DNA from: Promerops cafer
Taxonomy: Eukaryota; Chordata; Aves; Passeriformes; Nectariniidae
Reading direction: 5' to 3'
Assembly (NCBI GenBank): GCA_013398275.1
Contig: VZSE01008494.1
Span: 211,507-275,506, forward strand
Length of the DNA: 64,000 nucleotides
Below are positions 34,860 to 45,460 of this stretch, piece by piece (the first letter of the stretch is position 1; each line of letters opens with the position of its first letter). The translations under genes and the position numbers were made by a program. Below the pieces are notes generated by a model. That model was not told where the DNA came from, searched no databases, and saw only the letters and a list, made by a program, of their open reading frames with translations.

Positions 34860-35759
34860 AAATACATTTTGGTTTCTTTTACAGTCGAAAGTGAAACCTG
34901 GGCTTGAAGTATTGAAAGAACAGCACAGAAATGGAGAGCTTACAAAAAACCAGAGCGGTGAATTTTCTATCAGTGCTAGACTTCACACTGGTATCTGGTA
35001 AGTGATAGAAAAATGCCACAATATGTCCTGAGCAAGCTTTTGCTCACCATCAAAGGAAGGAAAAATGTTATTTGTCCTAAACAGAGATATGGTAAAAATA
35101 GAAATCAAATCCTAGGCCATATTTAGCATTTCAATTAAATGACCTCATTTTTAACAAGCGTACCTAGATGATTCACATTTTAGAAAAATCAGGCTATATG
35201 TAGAGCTGTCCAAATGGGAAAATTTAGCTTGCCCAGATAGAACTGGAAGATTAAATGCATCCTGGGTTCAGATCTTCACACCACTGACCAGATTTCAGTG
35301 GTGGTCTCTCTGCCATTCCTTGCTCCTGTTTTTTCCAATAGATGTGGACTACAATCTACCTTGTGCTATGGCAGCTTCATAGCTCCTCTCCCCACAGTTA
35401 AGAGAAAAGAGGTGAAAGGCAGCCCAGCCAGAGTTGTTAGATCTAGAAGAAAAGGGAACAACACATGCTTGAGAGGCCAGATGAGATCAGGGCAAAAACA
35501 TGAAGTAAGGCAAACACTGACAAGGTAGGAGGAAATAAATCTGCTGCAGGAGAGCTGGACAGTCCTGGATTGGGGCCTGGAGGCATGGTGACATCTCCAT
35601 CCTTGGGGACCATCCACCATCAGATCTGATGAGGCTGTGAGGGTGTGAGGGAGAGAAGGGGCAGAGAGACCTCCACACCTCCCTTCCCACCTAAATCCTC
35701 TGCAATTTTACAAACCTGTGAACTGCCCACATCTACCCCAAAGGATGGGGTTGAATGCA
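34860..35759. other. Intergenic, no gene seen
   Basis: Chance open frames only; no repeat family named. Confidence 0.5.
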
Positions 35760-36030
35760 CCAGAAAACGAAACCTAGGAAGCAAAACTTTGGCCCTAAAA
35801 TTATCACCGAAGTGAGCTGTGGAAACAAAATATTGTATTAGCAGACTCGCTTGAGCATTAGTATAAGCCTATCATTCTGTCAGAATGGACAAATATTTCC
35901 TGCAGAGTTAATAGAGCTGTACTGGGTTGCCCTTAATAGTTGTTTATTTTATTTTTCACTGTTCATAATAAACCTCTGTGCATCTGAAAATAGCTCTTTC
36001 TAATTACTGTATGAGTACCTGTGCATTATC
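35760..36030. promoter_or_regulatory. Candidate distal regulatory island
   Basis: AT-rich segment with AAAATATTGTATTAGC, TTGTTTATTTTATTTTTCAC (FOX-like TGTTTAT core), CATAATAAACC and TTCTAATTACTG. No repeat signature is seen. Regulatory role is inferred from motif density only. Confidence 0.25.
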
Positions 36031-39000
36031 AGTGTGCATGGGTGTGTTTGTGTGTGCTGATGACACCTCAGGTATATGCAGAGAGCTACTTAGCTTCATT
36101 GAAAAATGTGTATTTACTAAGAAACCTGAAATGTTCCTGGTTCACAAGAGTTTCACCAAATCCAAAACTGGGTTAGCACATGGTTGAAAACGTTGGCAGT
36201 CACTCCAGATCTCTGCCTTTGGGGCACATGTACAAAAGAAATCCTGCAAGGAAGGCATGGGACAGTTCAATAGAAAAGTCAAAAATTTAGGGGGGTGGGG
36301 AAAGGCTTGCTGTGATTCATACCAAAATCAACTGTCAGAAAAATGATGTTACCCCCGAACATGAAGTCTTGCTGTTCTTTTACAGAAAGACTCCAGTCAT
36401 ATGCTCTGCCACCTCTCTCTTGAGATTTTTGTCACAAATTGCCCTCCTGATAAGATTCAAGATCCTGACATGTAAAACAAGACAAAAAAGATGTATATGG
36501 TGGGCTGGTGATTTCCAGCAATAAATCTTGGTGCTACATGAAAGTCTTAAGTAAAATATGGCATGTCTTCTTGATGAACAAGTTGCTTTTCATTTTGGTT
36601 AAGACATTTCAGTTCATCGAGCACCTGGACAACAGCTGGGTTGACTTAGAAGTAACATTGCGCAAAACCAGAATTCCGCTCAAAAGCGGTCAGGGGATGG
36701 GGTGACCTGAGTAACAACAGAAAAAATTGACTCAAAGTTTTGCACAGAGTTTGGTCAAGTAGAGAAAATCAGTGCTGGGGAAGGAAGATGGGTGAATGCT
36801 CATCAGTGGACAACAAACAAGGAGCGTGGGTTTTTAACTGAAGGGAGACAGATATTTTTAAAGGAAGCCTGGCTGAACCCCACACCTTTATTTTTGCCTG
36901 GTTGAGTGCAGCTGAAAAAGTAGTCATGAACAGATTTGCACCTCATGAATCCCTAGGAGACTATACCAGTGACTGCCTCCATTCTGGGTAAAAGCAAATT
37001 AAAAGACATCAGGGCCAATTTACTTGACAATCTTTTCCAAGTCCAGCACTGTCTTTGCATTTTATCTCTAAGCCCACCTTAAAGCTAGACTACCCCCTTA
37101 AAGCTAGACTGTCCATTGCATAGCATTAGATGTGCTTCTTTCTTTCCACTGCCTTTTTACAGGTGACTTATCTCTGGAGTGACCATCTATGCTGGGGTGT
37201 ACTGCCACCTCTTTATTTTATCCAGGGGTGTCAGTTGCAGCATGTTTTGGCATTCTTGAGCTCTTCAAAATAAAGTCCAGGACTGGAAATCATGATGCCT
37301 GCTGAGAAATGTGGGACCAGCTGACTACATTGTTCAATGTGGCCTTTGTTGTCTTTTTTTTCTCAGAATTAGGAACGTGAGGGATGACTTTGTCAAAATG
37401 GATGACTTTTTCATGAGATAATTCTATCCAGCTCTGAAACTTCCTATTTCTGTCCAAAATATCTCTGACCTTTGAGCTGTAGCATCAACATTTCCTTCCC
37501 ACTGAAAATATTCAGGATTTTTTTTGGAACTGCACGCATGGGATTGAGCGTGTGGGTTGTATGTGCTGTCAGTTGGTGATGGGGCAAGTCTGACAACACC
37601 AGGGACATTGTTTCCTGTTTAACAAGTTTCTGTGTGTGCACTAGTGTACCTGTGAAAGAAAAGACAGAAATGTGATCCTAACTGTGTGGGGCTGGACACC
37701 TTCCATCTCTGTAGCAGGCTGCAGTGTGGGTCACAGGCTGCTTTACTAAAGCTGTCTCTTGCACTGTCTTTTTCTCTGGCTGATGTGCTTTAAGCACCAC
37801 CACTGCCAGATCACATTCTCTAGAGCAAGCAGAGAAATACTAGGTCTGTGCAGCCAGCTCAGCATTCAGGATAGGTAACAGCATCCTTGCTCTGACTAGA
37901 CTCCGGCAACCGAAAGCCAGAAAAGTGAGAGACAAAATAAATGCCATTCAGGTCCCTATGATTTGCAGGCAAACACTGTTCAGTGCCACTGTGATGCTGG
38001 CAGGGCAGCACAGAACCCATAATTTAGCCCCAAAACCTTGTCTAGCAAATCAGCAAAAGTGCAGGATGCCCAGCTAATGGCTCTACAAGGACTGGGTACC
38101 TGAAAAGAAAGGACCTTTCAAAACAAAACCCAGAGCATTTGCGTAGTGTGGGTTAACAAGAAGGTTTCTAAGTTTAGAAGGATGCAAATGGACAAAAAGC
38201 AAATCCCTCCTTCACCTGCAGGAGAGGTTCTTCTGTGCCCAGCAAGAAGGCTAAACCACTGCCTGGTGTGATGTTTCTCTTCCTTCTCACCAAACAAAAG
38301 AAGTTGAGCTGGTGTCAGTCTGCGCTGTATGCACAGCCTGCAAGGGGCTGGCAGAGGAAACCCACAGCCAGTTTCTTGCTCTCTCTCTCTCCCCCATCCC
38401 AGTGCTGGGAAACCTTTCATCTTTTCAGGAAAGCCACTGAATGGAGATGAGGTGTTTGAAAGAAGAGTCTGCCGTGGCAGCACCAAACTCACTGAGATAC
38501 AGAAGCTGGCTTGTTTTTCACGTAGTAAAACAGCCACACGGGAGCTGACTGATGAGTTTGTAGGCATCTTGGAAATCACCTTAGAACATGCCTACCAGTC
38601 TGGTCTCCTGAAATCCACCTGGCTGGAAGCACCTCCAAGCACTGCCCCACTTCCCATGGTGAACTGCTGTCACTGCCAGAGCACAGGTCAGAGCAGCAGC
38701 CATGCCCCAGCCCCAGGAATAAGGTGTTGGGGAGGCAAAGTGGAGATGAAATTTCCTCTGACCCATTCATGTTCACTGCGAGTGAGGGGAAGGCCCAGCC
38801 CTTTGCAAGCAGCTCCCTAGCAATCCCAGCTTCTCAGATTTCATCCCTTGATGACACCTGGCTGGTCCAAGCACTGCATCCTCTGCCACACAAAGATACT
38901 AATATCATGCAAACAAGTGACACGACCCAGCTCACAGCTGGTACAGCACCTTGCTCTGTCCTGCATTTCATTGCAGAATGGTGTCGGGTCAGTTAAGCAC

Positions 39001-39044
39001 CATTTTTTCTTTGGAAGTCTGTGCGTATTTCTCTTGACCACCTT
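36031..39044. other. Intergenic, no gene seen
   Basis: No coding exon recognised. It contains a 15-bp direct repeat CCTTAAAGCTAGACT at 37077-37091 and 37096-37110. The overlapping open frames at 38118-38820 on both strands are mutual shadows with no domain. Confidence 0.45.
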
Positions 39045-39200
39045 CTTGTCCTTCATGAGCCTGGAAATTATTTCCAGGATTAGTTGAGGTGAGGCTGGCT
39101 GGCCTGTAGTTTGCCATATCTTCCTGCGGACAGGAGTGGCACTTGCTTTCTTCCAGTCTTGAGGAAATACTCCCAGTTGCCAGGATAGCTGACACACCGA
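39045..39200 (-). mobile_element. CR1 ORF2 fragment (reverse transcriptase region)
   Basis: Read on the minus strand, one frame gives ANYRPASLTST followed by NPGNNF, which corresponds to the CR1 reverse-transcriptase motif NYRPVSLTS with its following PGK segment. A second frame gives FPQDWKKASATPV, matching the upstream 'W+KA-VTPVFKKG' motif. The change of frame between the two blocks shows at least one frameshift, so the copy is dead. This is an internal piece of a LINE, with neither 5' nor 3' end present. Confidence 0.8.
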
Positions 39201-42200
39201 AGGTGAGGGAAGCAGTGGGCAGGCCCTGGATGTCATGCTCAGCAGTTCCTCGCCTCTTCACTGGTATTTCCTCAGCCAAATTACACTAAAAACCAGAGCA
39301 GCTGAGATCTTACACAGTTTTGACCTCTGATCCTGAGGATTTTCTTGCCCTGCGTGCTGCTTTCTCTGGAAAGCAGGGAGCAATATAACATGCCACTCCA
39401 AGCTCTGTTGGGACAGGGTTTGCAGCTCATTAGAGCATGGGTTCGTCTTTAATTGACCTAGATGCTTAAACTCATAGTTAAGGACATTACTGGATCTGGA
39501 TCTAGGGGAGTGAGAGACATTGCTGCTGTAAATGATCCCACTGCTTCTCCTGGCCACTTCTATGGTCTCTGTTCTGACCCACTCTTGACTGTCCCTGTAC
39601 ATCTGTGTGGCCCCCTCTGCAGAAATAAGAGCAGCATTTTAAACCTCTAAGGTAATTATTGGTTTAGCTTCAAAGCATATACACCCTGCCTAAAAGAGTT
39701 TTGTACTCACACCCGAAGCAAGAAAAGCCACATGGGGATCTCCGGAAGAGCTGAAGGAAAACCTCTTTAAAAGCCTCGGGTTTTGAGAAGATGAATAAAC
39801 ATAGGAAGTCAGCTGTTTGGCATTCACTCTGGGCTCTCTCTGTGCTTTCTAAGTGCCTACCGGCCCCTGAGGATGGAGCAAAGGCTGACAAGTCTGGAGG
39901 GGTTGCTGAAATGACAAAGCTTTTACTTCTGCAGAGAATTACAAAGCTACGGCCATGGGGAAAACAAACATGGGAAGTCTAAAGAACAGAAAAAAACTCC
40001 ACAAAATTTGACAAGAAAGCTCCCTTCTATTTTGTATTTTCCATGAGCCACAATCCTACTTATTACTGTTTTTTTAATATATCCTCTCAGTCCCATTTTT
40101 GGCATCTACAGGTTTCTGATAGACTTTACAATCCTCACTCCTCCCATTAAACCAAATCAATGACCAAATCCCAAGCCTACCCCCCAGAATTCCTGGATTG
40201 GAGAGATATTTTGGATCGGGAAGTAGATCCATGGGCCACAGAGCTTGGCAGGCTTTGGTGGGTCTCCTCTGCACACAGGGCAACACGTGAGGAACAACAG
40301 GGCCCTGCCAGGGCTGGGCGAGAGGGAAGGCATGTGGCAGAAAGACAGTCTCCGTGACCCATGTGGGTGGATTTGGCTCCTTTCTTTGGAAATGCTATCA
40401 ACAGAGGCAGACACTCCCTCTGGATGCTACGAGCCAGGCTACCAAACCACCCTCACATGTGCAATGTGGCTCTCTCTGCTTCTGCCAGCCAGAGGCTCCC
40501 ATGGGCAATTCGCCAAGCATGGAAGGGACAGGAAGCAAAGGTGGCATTAGGGTCTTCAGTATTGGCTCCAGTCTATGGGGCAGCAACTTAAAAAAAACAT
40601 GGAAAAATAAAGATTTGGAGTTACTTTTTGCTCCATTCCCCACTGGTGGATGATTTTTAAGGGATTTTGTACGCTCCTGCCAAAGAACTGGGAAGTCTTT
40701 GGGAAATATTCCTGCAGTACACAGCAGTGCCCAGATGCACAATGTTCAGAGCAGCATGTGCCAGAATGAAGGTCCCTCATGCCCCTCTGATCCCCCAGCT
40801 AGGATGTGACCTCACCTTGGTCATACAGCCAGCAACACAAATGTTGAAAAGCCCCCGCAATTTCACCCGTGGGAGACAGCAGTGATCACCTGGGACAGGT
40901 GAGCGCATCCTTGTGTATTTGCTTTCTTCCTGAAACTAGTCATTAGAGAGGGTGTCACTTGCTTTTAGCTGACAGCAAGCAAGGCGTTGTTACAGGAGTC
41001 TTCTTTGCATGTCAGAACTTTCTCACGGTCAGAAGTGCTCCTGGGCATGGGAAGGGTAGGGGAGGGAGTGGTGTTGCCCTCTGAATGTATGTCTCATGCA
41101 TTGAGGAAACACTCACACAAGCCAGGAGGAACAGGAACTCTGCTGAGGTGATTGCATCAGGCCTTTCACATCAGGATCGCACCATTCTGATCGAGCCATT
41201 TCTGTATGTCTTTCTCTGTCTTGGCTTTCTTGTCTTACAACGAGGCACGTTTTCCTGCGGATTTTTCAAGCTCTGCTCCCTGCTTACAGGGCACCTTGTG
41301 TTTTGACTTGAACCAAGGCCCAGTGGTACCGTGGGAGCTGGTCTGCTTCTAGGTATTTCTGACATTTCAGAGCAATGGGAGCACCTTACAGCTGATCTGG
41401 AGAGGGCAACTCCAAGGGACAAGTTACTGTACTTGCCTCCACAGCATGCAGTTCTCCCACTTAGGGGTACCACAGACTTAGTCCTCCTCCAATAGCTCTT
41501 CTTGTTGCTCTGCTGTGAATCCTAACAAGCTGTCCCTCTGCGGAGCCAGCTCTTCTTTCCAAATTCTGCTGCATTGCTCCCAGGCTCTCCTCCCACCTTC
41601 CTTCAGCACAGCACACCTACCTGGCCAGAATCCACCCAGTATCATCATTAGAAGGTTTGTTGATCCCCAGAATAACACCTGCACATTCTTTAGCAAGCAC
41701 TGAATTTAGTTCATGGCTGTTTTGCCCTACGTGTATTTTCACTGAGTCACACACTGCTTGCTGACTCACAGAAAGCATTGAGGTGGAAAGTGGCAAGAAT
41801 GGTAGGATGCAGGCCAGATAGACTCTCTCCCAGTGGGAGGTGGATGAGGCTCATCTGTGTAGCTTAGAAAGAGACCACACACCTCTACATGCATCCATAT
41901 CAAATGGAGGTTTCTGACATTTGAGATTTATAATTTTATAGGCAAACACAAAATGGAATCTAGAGGTTGGACATGGACAAAGGACAAATGCAGGCTGAAA
42001 GAAGGGAGAAAGGTACACAGTGTATGAAATCTCAGAAGCTGCCCTGCCATGTAATTCTAATTAAATCTTCTTCCTTTCTTGTGTTCTGGTTGAACATTGC
42101 TGTTTTTCCAAAGACATGGTTCCTGTGCTCTAAACCACTCCCAGAAAGGATAAGGCACTTGCAGGACTCAGGGTACACCAACCCTACAGCCCTCCATCCA

Positions 42201-42774
42201 TACAGGCATCACAGCTCTACCAGGAGTGAAGAAGAAAAACACCTCTGTCCATTCACATGTACAGAACGAACTGGCAGACTTCTTGTGGGGTATGTCTGTG
42301 GCACTCCAACAGGGACAGGCCAGTCTGGAGCTGCCACTGTTCCCACAGTGCTCAGTCTGGGACTTTAGCACTGTAGCTTCTCTTGCAAGTTCCTTTCTGA
42401 CAGGGTTTCGACAAGACAGGACAGCCTCCACCAGAACGAAGGCTGGAGCCAGGACCAGATAAAGCAGGTGGAGTGATTTATCAAGCTGGAAGAGCTATTT
42501 CATAGTTCCTAGCTCAGCCCTTTTGCATGGTGTGCAGATATTCACCGTGGGTGTGTGTTTCAAAGTCCCCTGTGCCTGCAGAATATCTATGCAGCTTTAA
42601 GAAGGTGCTTAATCAAAACATCAGAAACAAAGCAGATGTAATTTCCCTGGCTAACAATGTTGGACCCTGAGGCCTCTGCAAAAGTGTAGTGAAGTCCCTA
42701 CAGCTTTTGGGATGAGTTAGGAGGGTGTTAGTGGCACTGAGCGGGTGACAGCGAGCTGTGAGACTTGCTGGCTG
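39201..42774. other. Intergenic, no gene seen
   Basis: Only chance open frames. The minus-strand frame at 41478-41696 has a charged C-terminus but no family resemblance and a non-ATG start. Confidence 0.45.
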
Positions 42775-42985
42775 CACGTGTGTTTACTTCATTCATTCAC
42801 ATCTCACATGTAGGGAGCTGTGGATTCAATTAGAAAATAATACCCATTTGCAGTTGATTGCCTGAGACATCAGCTTTAATAGCAGCTGGAGAGAGTTAGA
42901 TGCCTGAATTGGTTCTGAGCTGCACTTCCTAGTTATTATGCTTCTAATTATGGCGAACCTGCTATTTGTCAACAATGTTTTATCA
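42775..42985. promoter_or_regulatory. Candidate distal enhancer, homeodomain-motif cluster
   Basis: AT-rich block with GATTCAATTAGAAAATAATA, GTTGATTGCC, CAGCTTTAATAGCAGCTG, CTAGTTATTATG and CTTCTAATTATGG, plus an E-box CAGCTG. It has no repeat signature and a motif density similar to the block at 27590-27860. Inference only. Confidence 0.3.
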
Positions 42986-44734
42986 AAGGTGGGGAGACGT
43001 CACTCATCTTTTGGGAGGTGGCTCAGACTTTCTATTAGGTATTACGCAAGGTGGAGTCTGCCATATACCTGTTTGCCTTTCAAAGAAGCATCTGAACCTT
43101 TCTTTTTGTGGCAACACGGGTGTGCAGAGAGCCCACGAGCTGTCAGTCTGGAAACTTCGTGGCATACGTGTTTCTCTGCTGATATACAGGGGCTTACACA
43201 TGCTCCAACATATTTTTCACTCCATCTGGACCAAATCTGGGAGAAGGTCTGTTCTAGAAGCCATTAAAATTTTCATTCCAATCAGGTCAGCAGACAGCTG
43301 TGAAATGGTCTAGAGCCCAGGACAGAACTTTGCTAATAGATTATATGCATGTAATGAGACAGCAAACAGTACTTCTTGTTCCTGCTGCAGCAGCTCAGCA
43401 AAGATTGGTCAGTGGATCTTGGTAGCTTGGTCTTGGGGATGCCCCAAGACACAACTTCTTCTGATGGAACTTGATTCAGAAGAGCTGCACTTGTCCATTA
43501 TAAGAGAGTCTGATATGCACTACTTGGTTTGATGTAAAATGTACAGCAGGTTGCAATTGGCAATTGCAATTGGCAATTCCAATGCTCTTAAGCAAGCCTC
43601 AGATTGTCTACCAAACGGACCCACCCCAAAAGCAACAAGAATCCCTACTCCAGGACGGCAGCAAGAGGAAGGTTTTTGCCAATGTCCTCTGTGCCTGCAA
43701 GGGAGAGAAATTTGCTAAGTGGAATTCCCGGGTGCCTAGTAAACAGACCACATCCCTGTAACAGAAAGCAAAACAACAACTAACCCAACCCTGCTTTTGC
43801 TATCCAATTTTACTGCAAATTCCTTCCTGACTCCACATTTGATTGTCTGTTTAACTCTAGTCAAGACACACCAGCTGGACACTTGGGAAACTTGCTAGCA
43901 TCCATAGATGCATCATCATCCTCCATACTTAGCTGCAGTCAGCCTCCAATGTTCAAGCAATGTGTGTTTCACATCTTTCTTTCCAGCACAAGCTCTGCTG
44001 GCCTTTTTCCTGCAGCAGTCCTAATTATGGCCAGTGCCTCAGACACTGACAAAACATATCTCAGGACATGCAAACACGATTCCTTTTGGAGTGTCCTTGG
44101 TAGTGTACCCCTCATTAACTTAATGATGAACAGGCATCTCACTTTTGCAGAGGAATATGAAAGAGTCCATTGGTGATACTAGACTCTTTCAGAAAAAAGA
44201 TACAAAAGATCCCCAGGAACTGGAGCTTTAAAATAGCAGCACTGACACTCCCCAGAAAGCTCTTCCATGAAGAAAAAAATGCCCTTCCTGTGAAAATCAT
44301 AGGAACCAGTTCTGGTCAGGGCAGAGGTATAGTAAACAGCTTTCACCTTCCTGTGACCCTACTGCACATCACTGTAGCCCATGTGCAATATATTTGGGAT
44401 ATATAGTAATCCCACAAAGAGCAGATGACTATAAAACCAGAAAATAGGAAAAGGCATGTAGTTAAACTATAAGCTTAATTGTTAACATGTAATGAGGTCT
44501 CATGGCATTTCCTACAACATCTGAAACCCTGAGGCCTCAGGATCCTGTGGCTCTAAAAATATCTCAATACTTTACTTAAAATATGTCCAGAAGATAGATA
44601 TTTCTTACCACTTCTTAAAAAAAAAACTTGAGTTTGTTCTGAAGGCAATTGTTACCTCTTTTAGATCTGAATTTTTAGGGGATAGTAATACATAAGCCAT
44701 CTTGTTCATCAGCTGGATTTATGAGAGTGAGCAT
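42986..44734. other. Intergenic, no gene seen
   Basis: No recognisable exon. It contains a perfect 13-bp tandem duplication at 43553-43578 (listed separately). Confidence 0.45.
43553..43578. repeat. Perfect 13-bp tandem duplication (GCAATTGGCAATT)
   Basis: Two exact adjacent copies of GCAATTGGCAATT. The junction creates ATTGCAAT (43563-43570), a palindromic C/EBP-like site. Confidence 0.95.
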
Positions 44735-45300
44735 ACTCTCTCCAGTTTCAAGGATGACTCCAAACTGGGGGAAGCAGCTGACATGGGCAGGAATGCAGGG
44801 CTGTGATTCAGGGGGACTGCAGTGGGCTGGAATACTGTGCCAGAAGGAACCTCACAAAATTTAACCAAGGCAAGGGCAGACTGCTACACCTGGGATGAAG
44901 TGGCCTTTTGTACCAGGACAGGCTGGGGACTGGATAACTGGGAAGCAGCTCTGCAGAAAAGGGCCTGAGGGTCCTGATGAACAAGACGTTGAATGTGAGT
45001 CAGCAGTGTGCTTCCACAACAGTGAAGCCCAACTGCTCCCTAGTTAACACGAGCTAAAGCACAGCCAGCAGACTGAGAGAAATTATTATTGCTCTCTGCT
45101 TCACACTTATAAAGGTGCATCCGAAATGCTGTGTCAAGATTTGAGTCTCTTGAGTGCAAGAGAAGTTTGAATAAACTAGAGCAAGTCTGGCAGAGGCCAC
45201 CAAGATGGTCAGGGCCTGGAGCACGTGCCATAGGAGGAGAGAAGCTGAAGAGCTGAGACACTTGTCCTTGTTAAGCATGGAGAAGAATCTGACTCTGTCT
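44735..45300 (+). mobile_element. CR1 LINE, end of ORF2 and following region
   Basis: Diverged plus-strand CR1 copy covering the end of the ORF2 region. Recognisable phrases run in the right order: 'aaggatgactccaaactggg' near 44750, 'ctcacaaaatttaaccaagg' near 44851, 'ctgctacacctggg' near 44881, 'gcagaaaagggcctgagggt' near 44953, 'gtgagtcagcagtgtgcttcc' as a block near 44995, 'gaggccaccaagatggtcag' near 45194 and 'ggcctggagcac' near 45213. It has stops and deletions, so it is inactive. Confidence 0.85.
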
Positions 45301-45357
45301 TTCTTGTAATCCCCCATTCAGCAGAGATGGACAGCAGCTAGATCACTCCCCCACACA

Positions 45358-45460
45358 CATCTTTTTCTTCTCCAGGTTGAGCATACCCAGCTCCCTCAGC
45401 ATCTCCTTGTACATCATCTGCTTCTTCTCATATCCCAGATGACTTCACCTGCCCTGCTTG
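45358..45460 (-). mobile_element. CR1 LINE fragment, opposite orientation
   Basis: The plus strand shows the reversed CR1 phrases TTCTTCTCCAGGTTGAGCAT (near 45366) and CCCAGCTCCCTCAGCATCTC (near 45387), with 'ttctcatatcccagatgact' further on. It corresponds to the same part of CR1 that ends the plus-strand copy at 45236-45300, so the two make an inverted pair about 60 bp apart. Confidence 0.8.

Noticed and set aside
34792..35001. Plus-strand frame with a Phe/Leu/Ser-rich run
   Set aside because: Translation of the TTTC/T tract.
41478..41696. Minus-strand frame with a charged C-terminus
   Set aside because: Starts with TTG, has no homology I recognise and no exon context; chance is sufficient.
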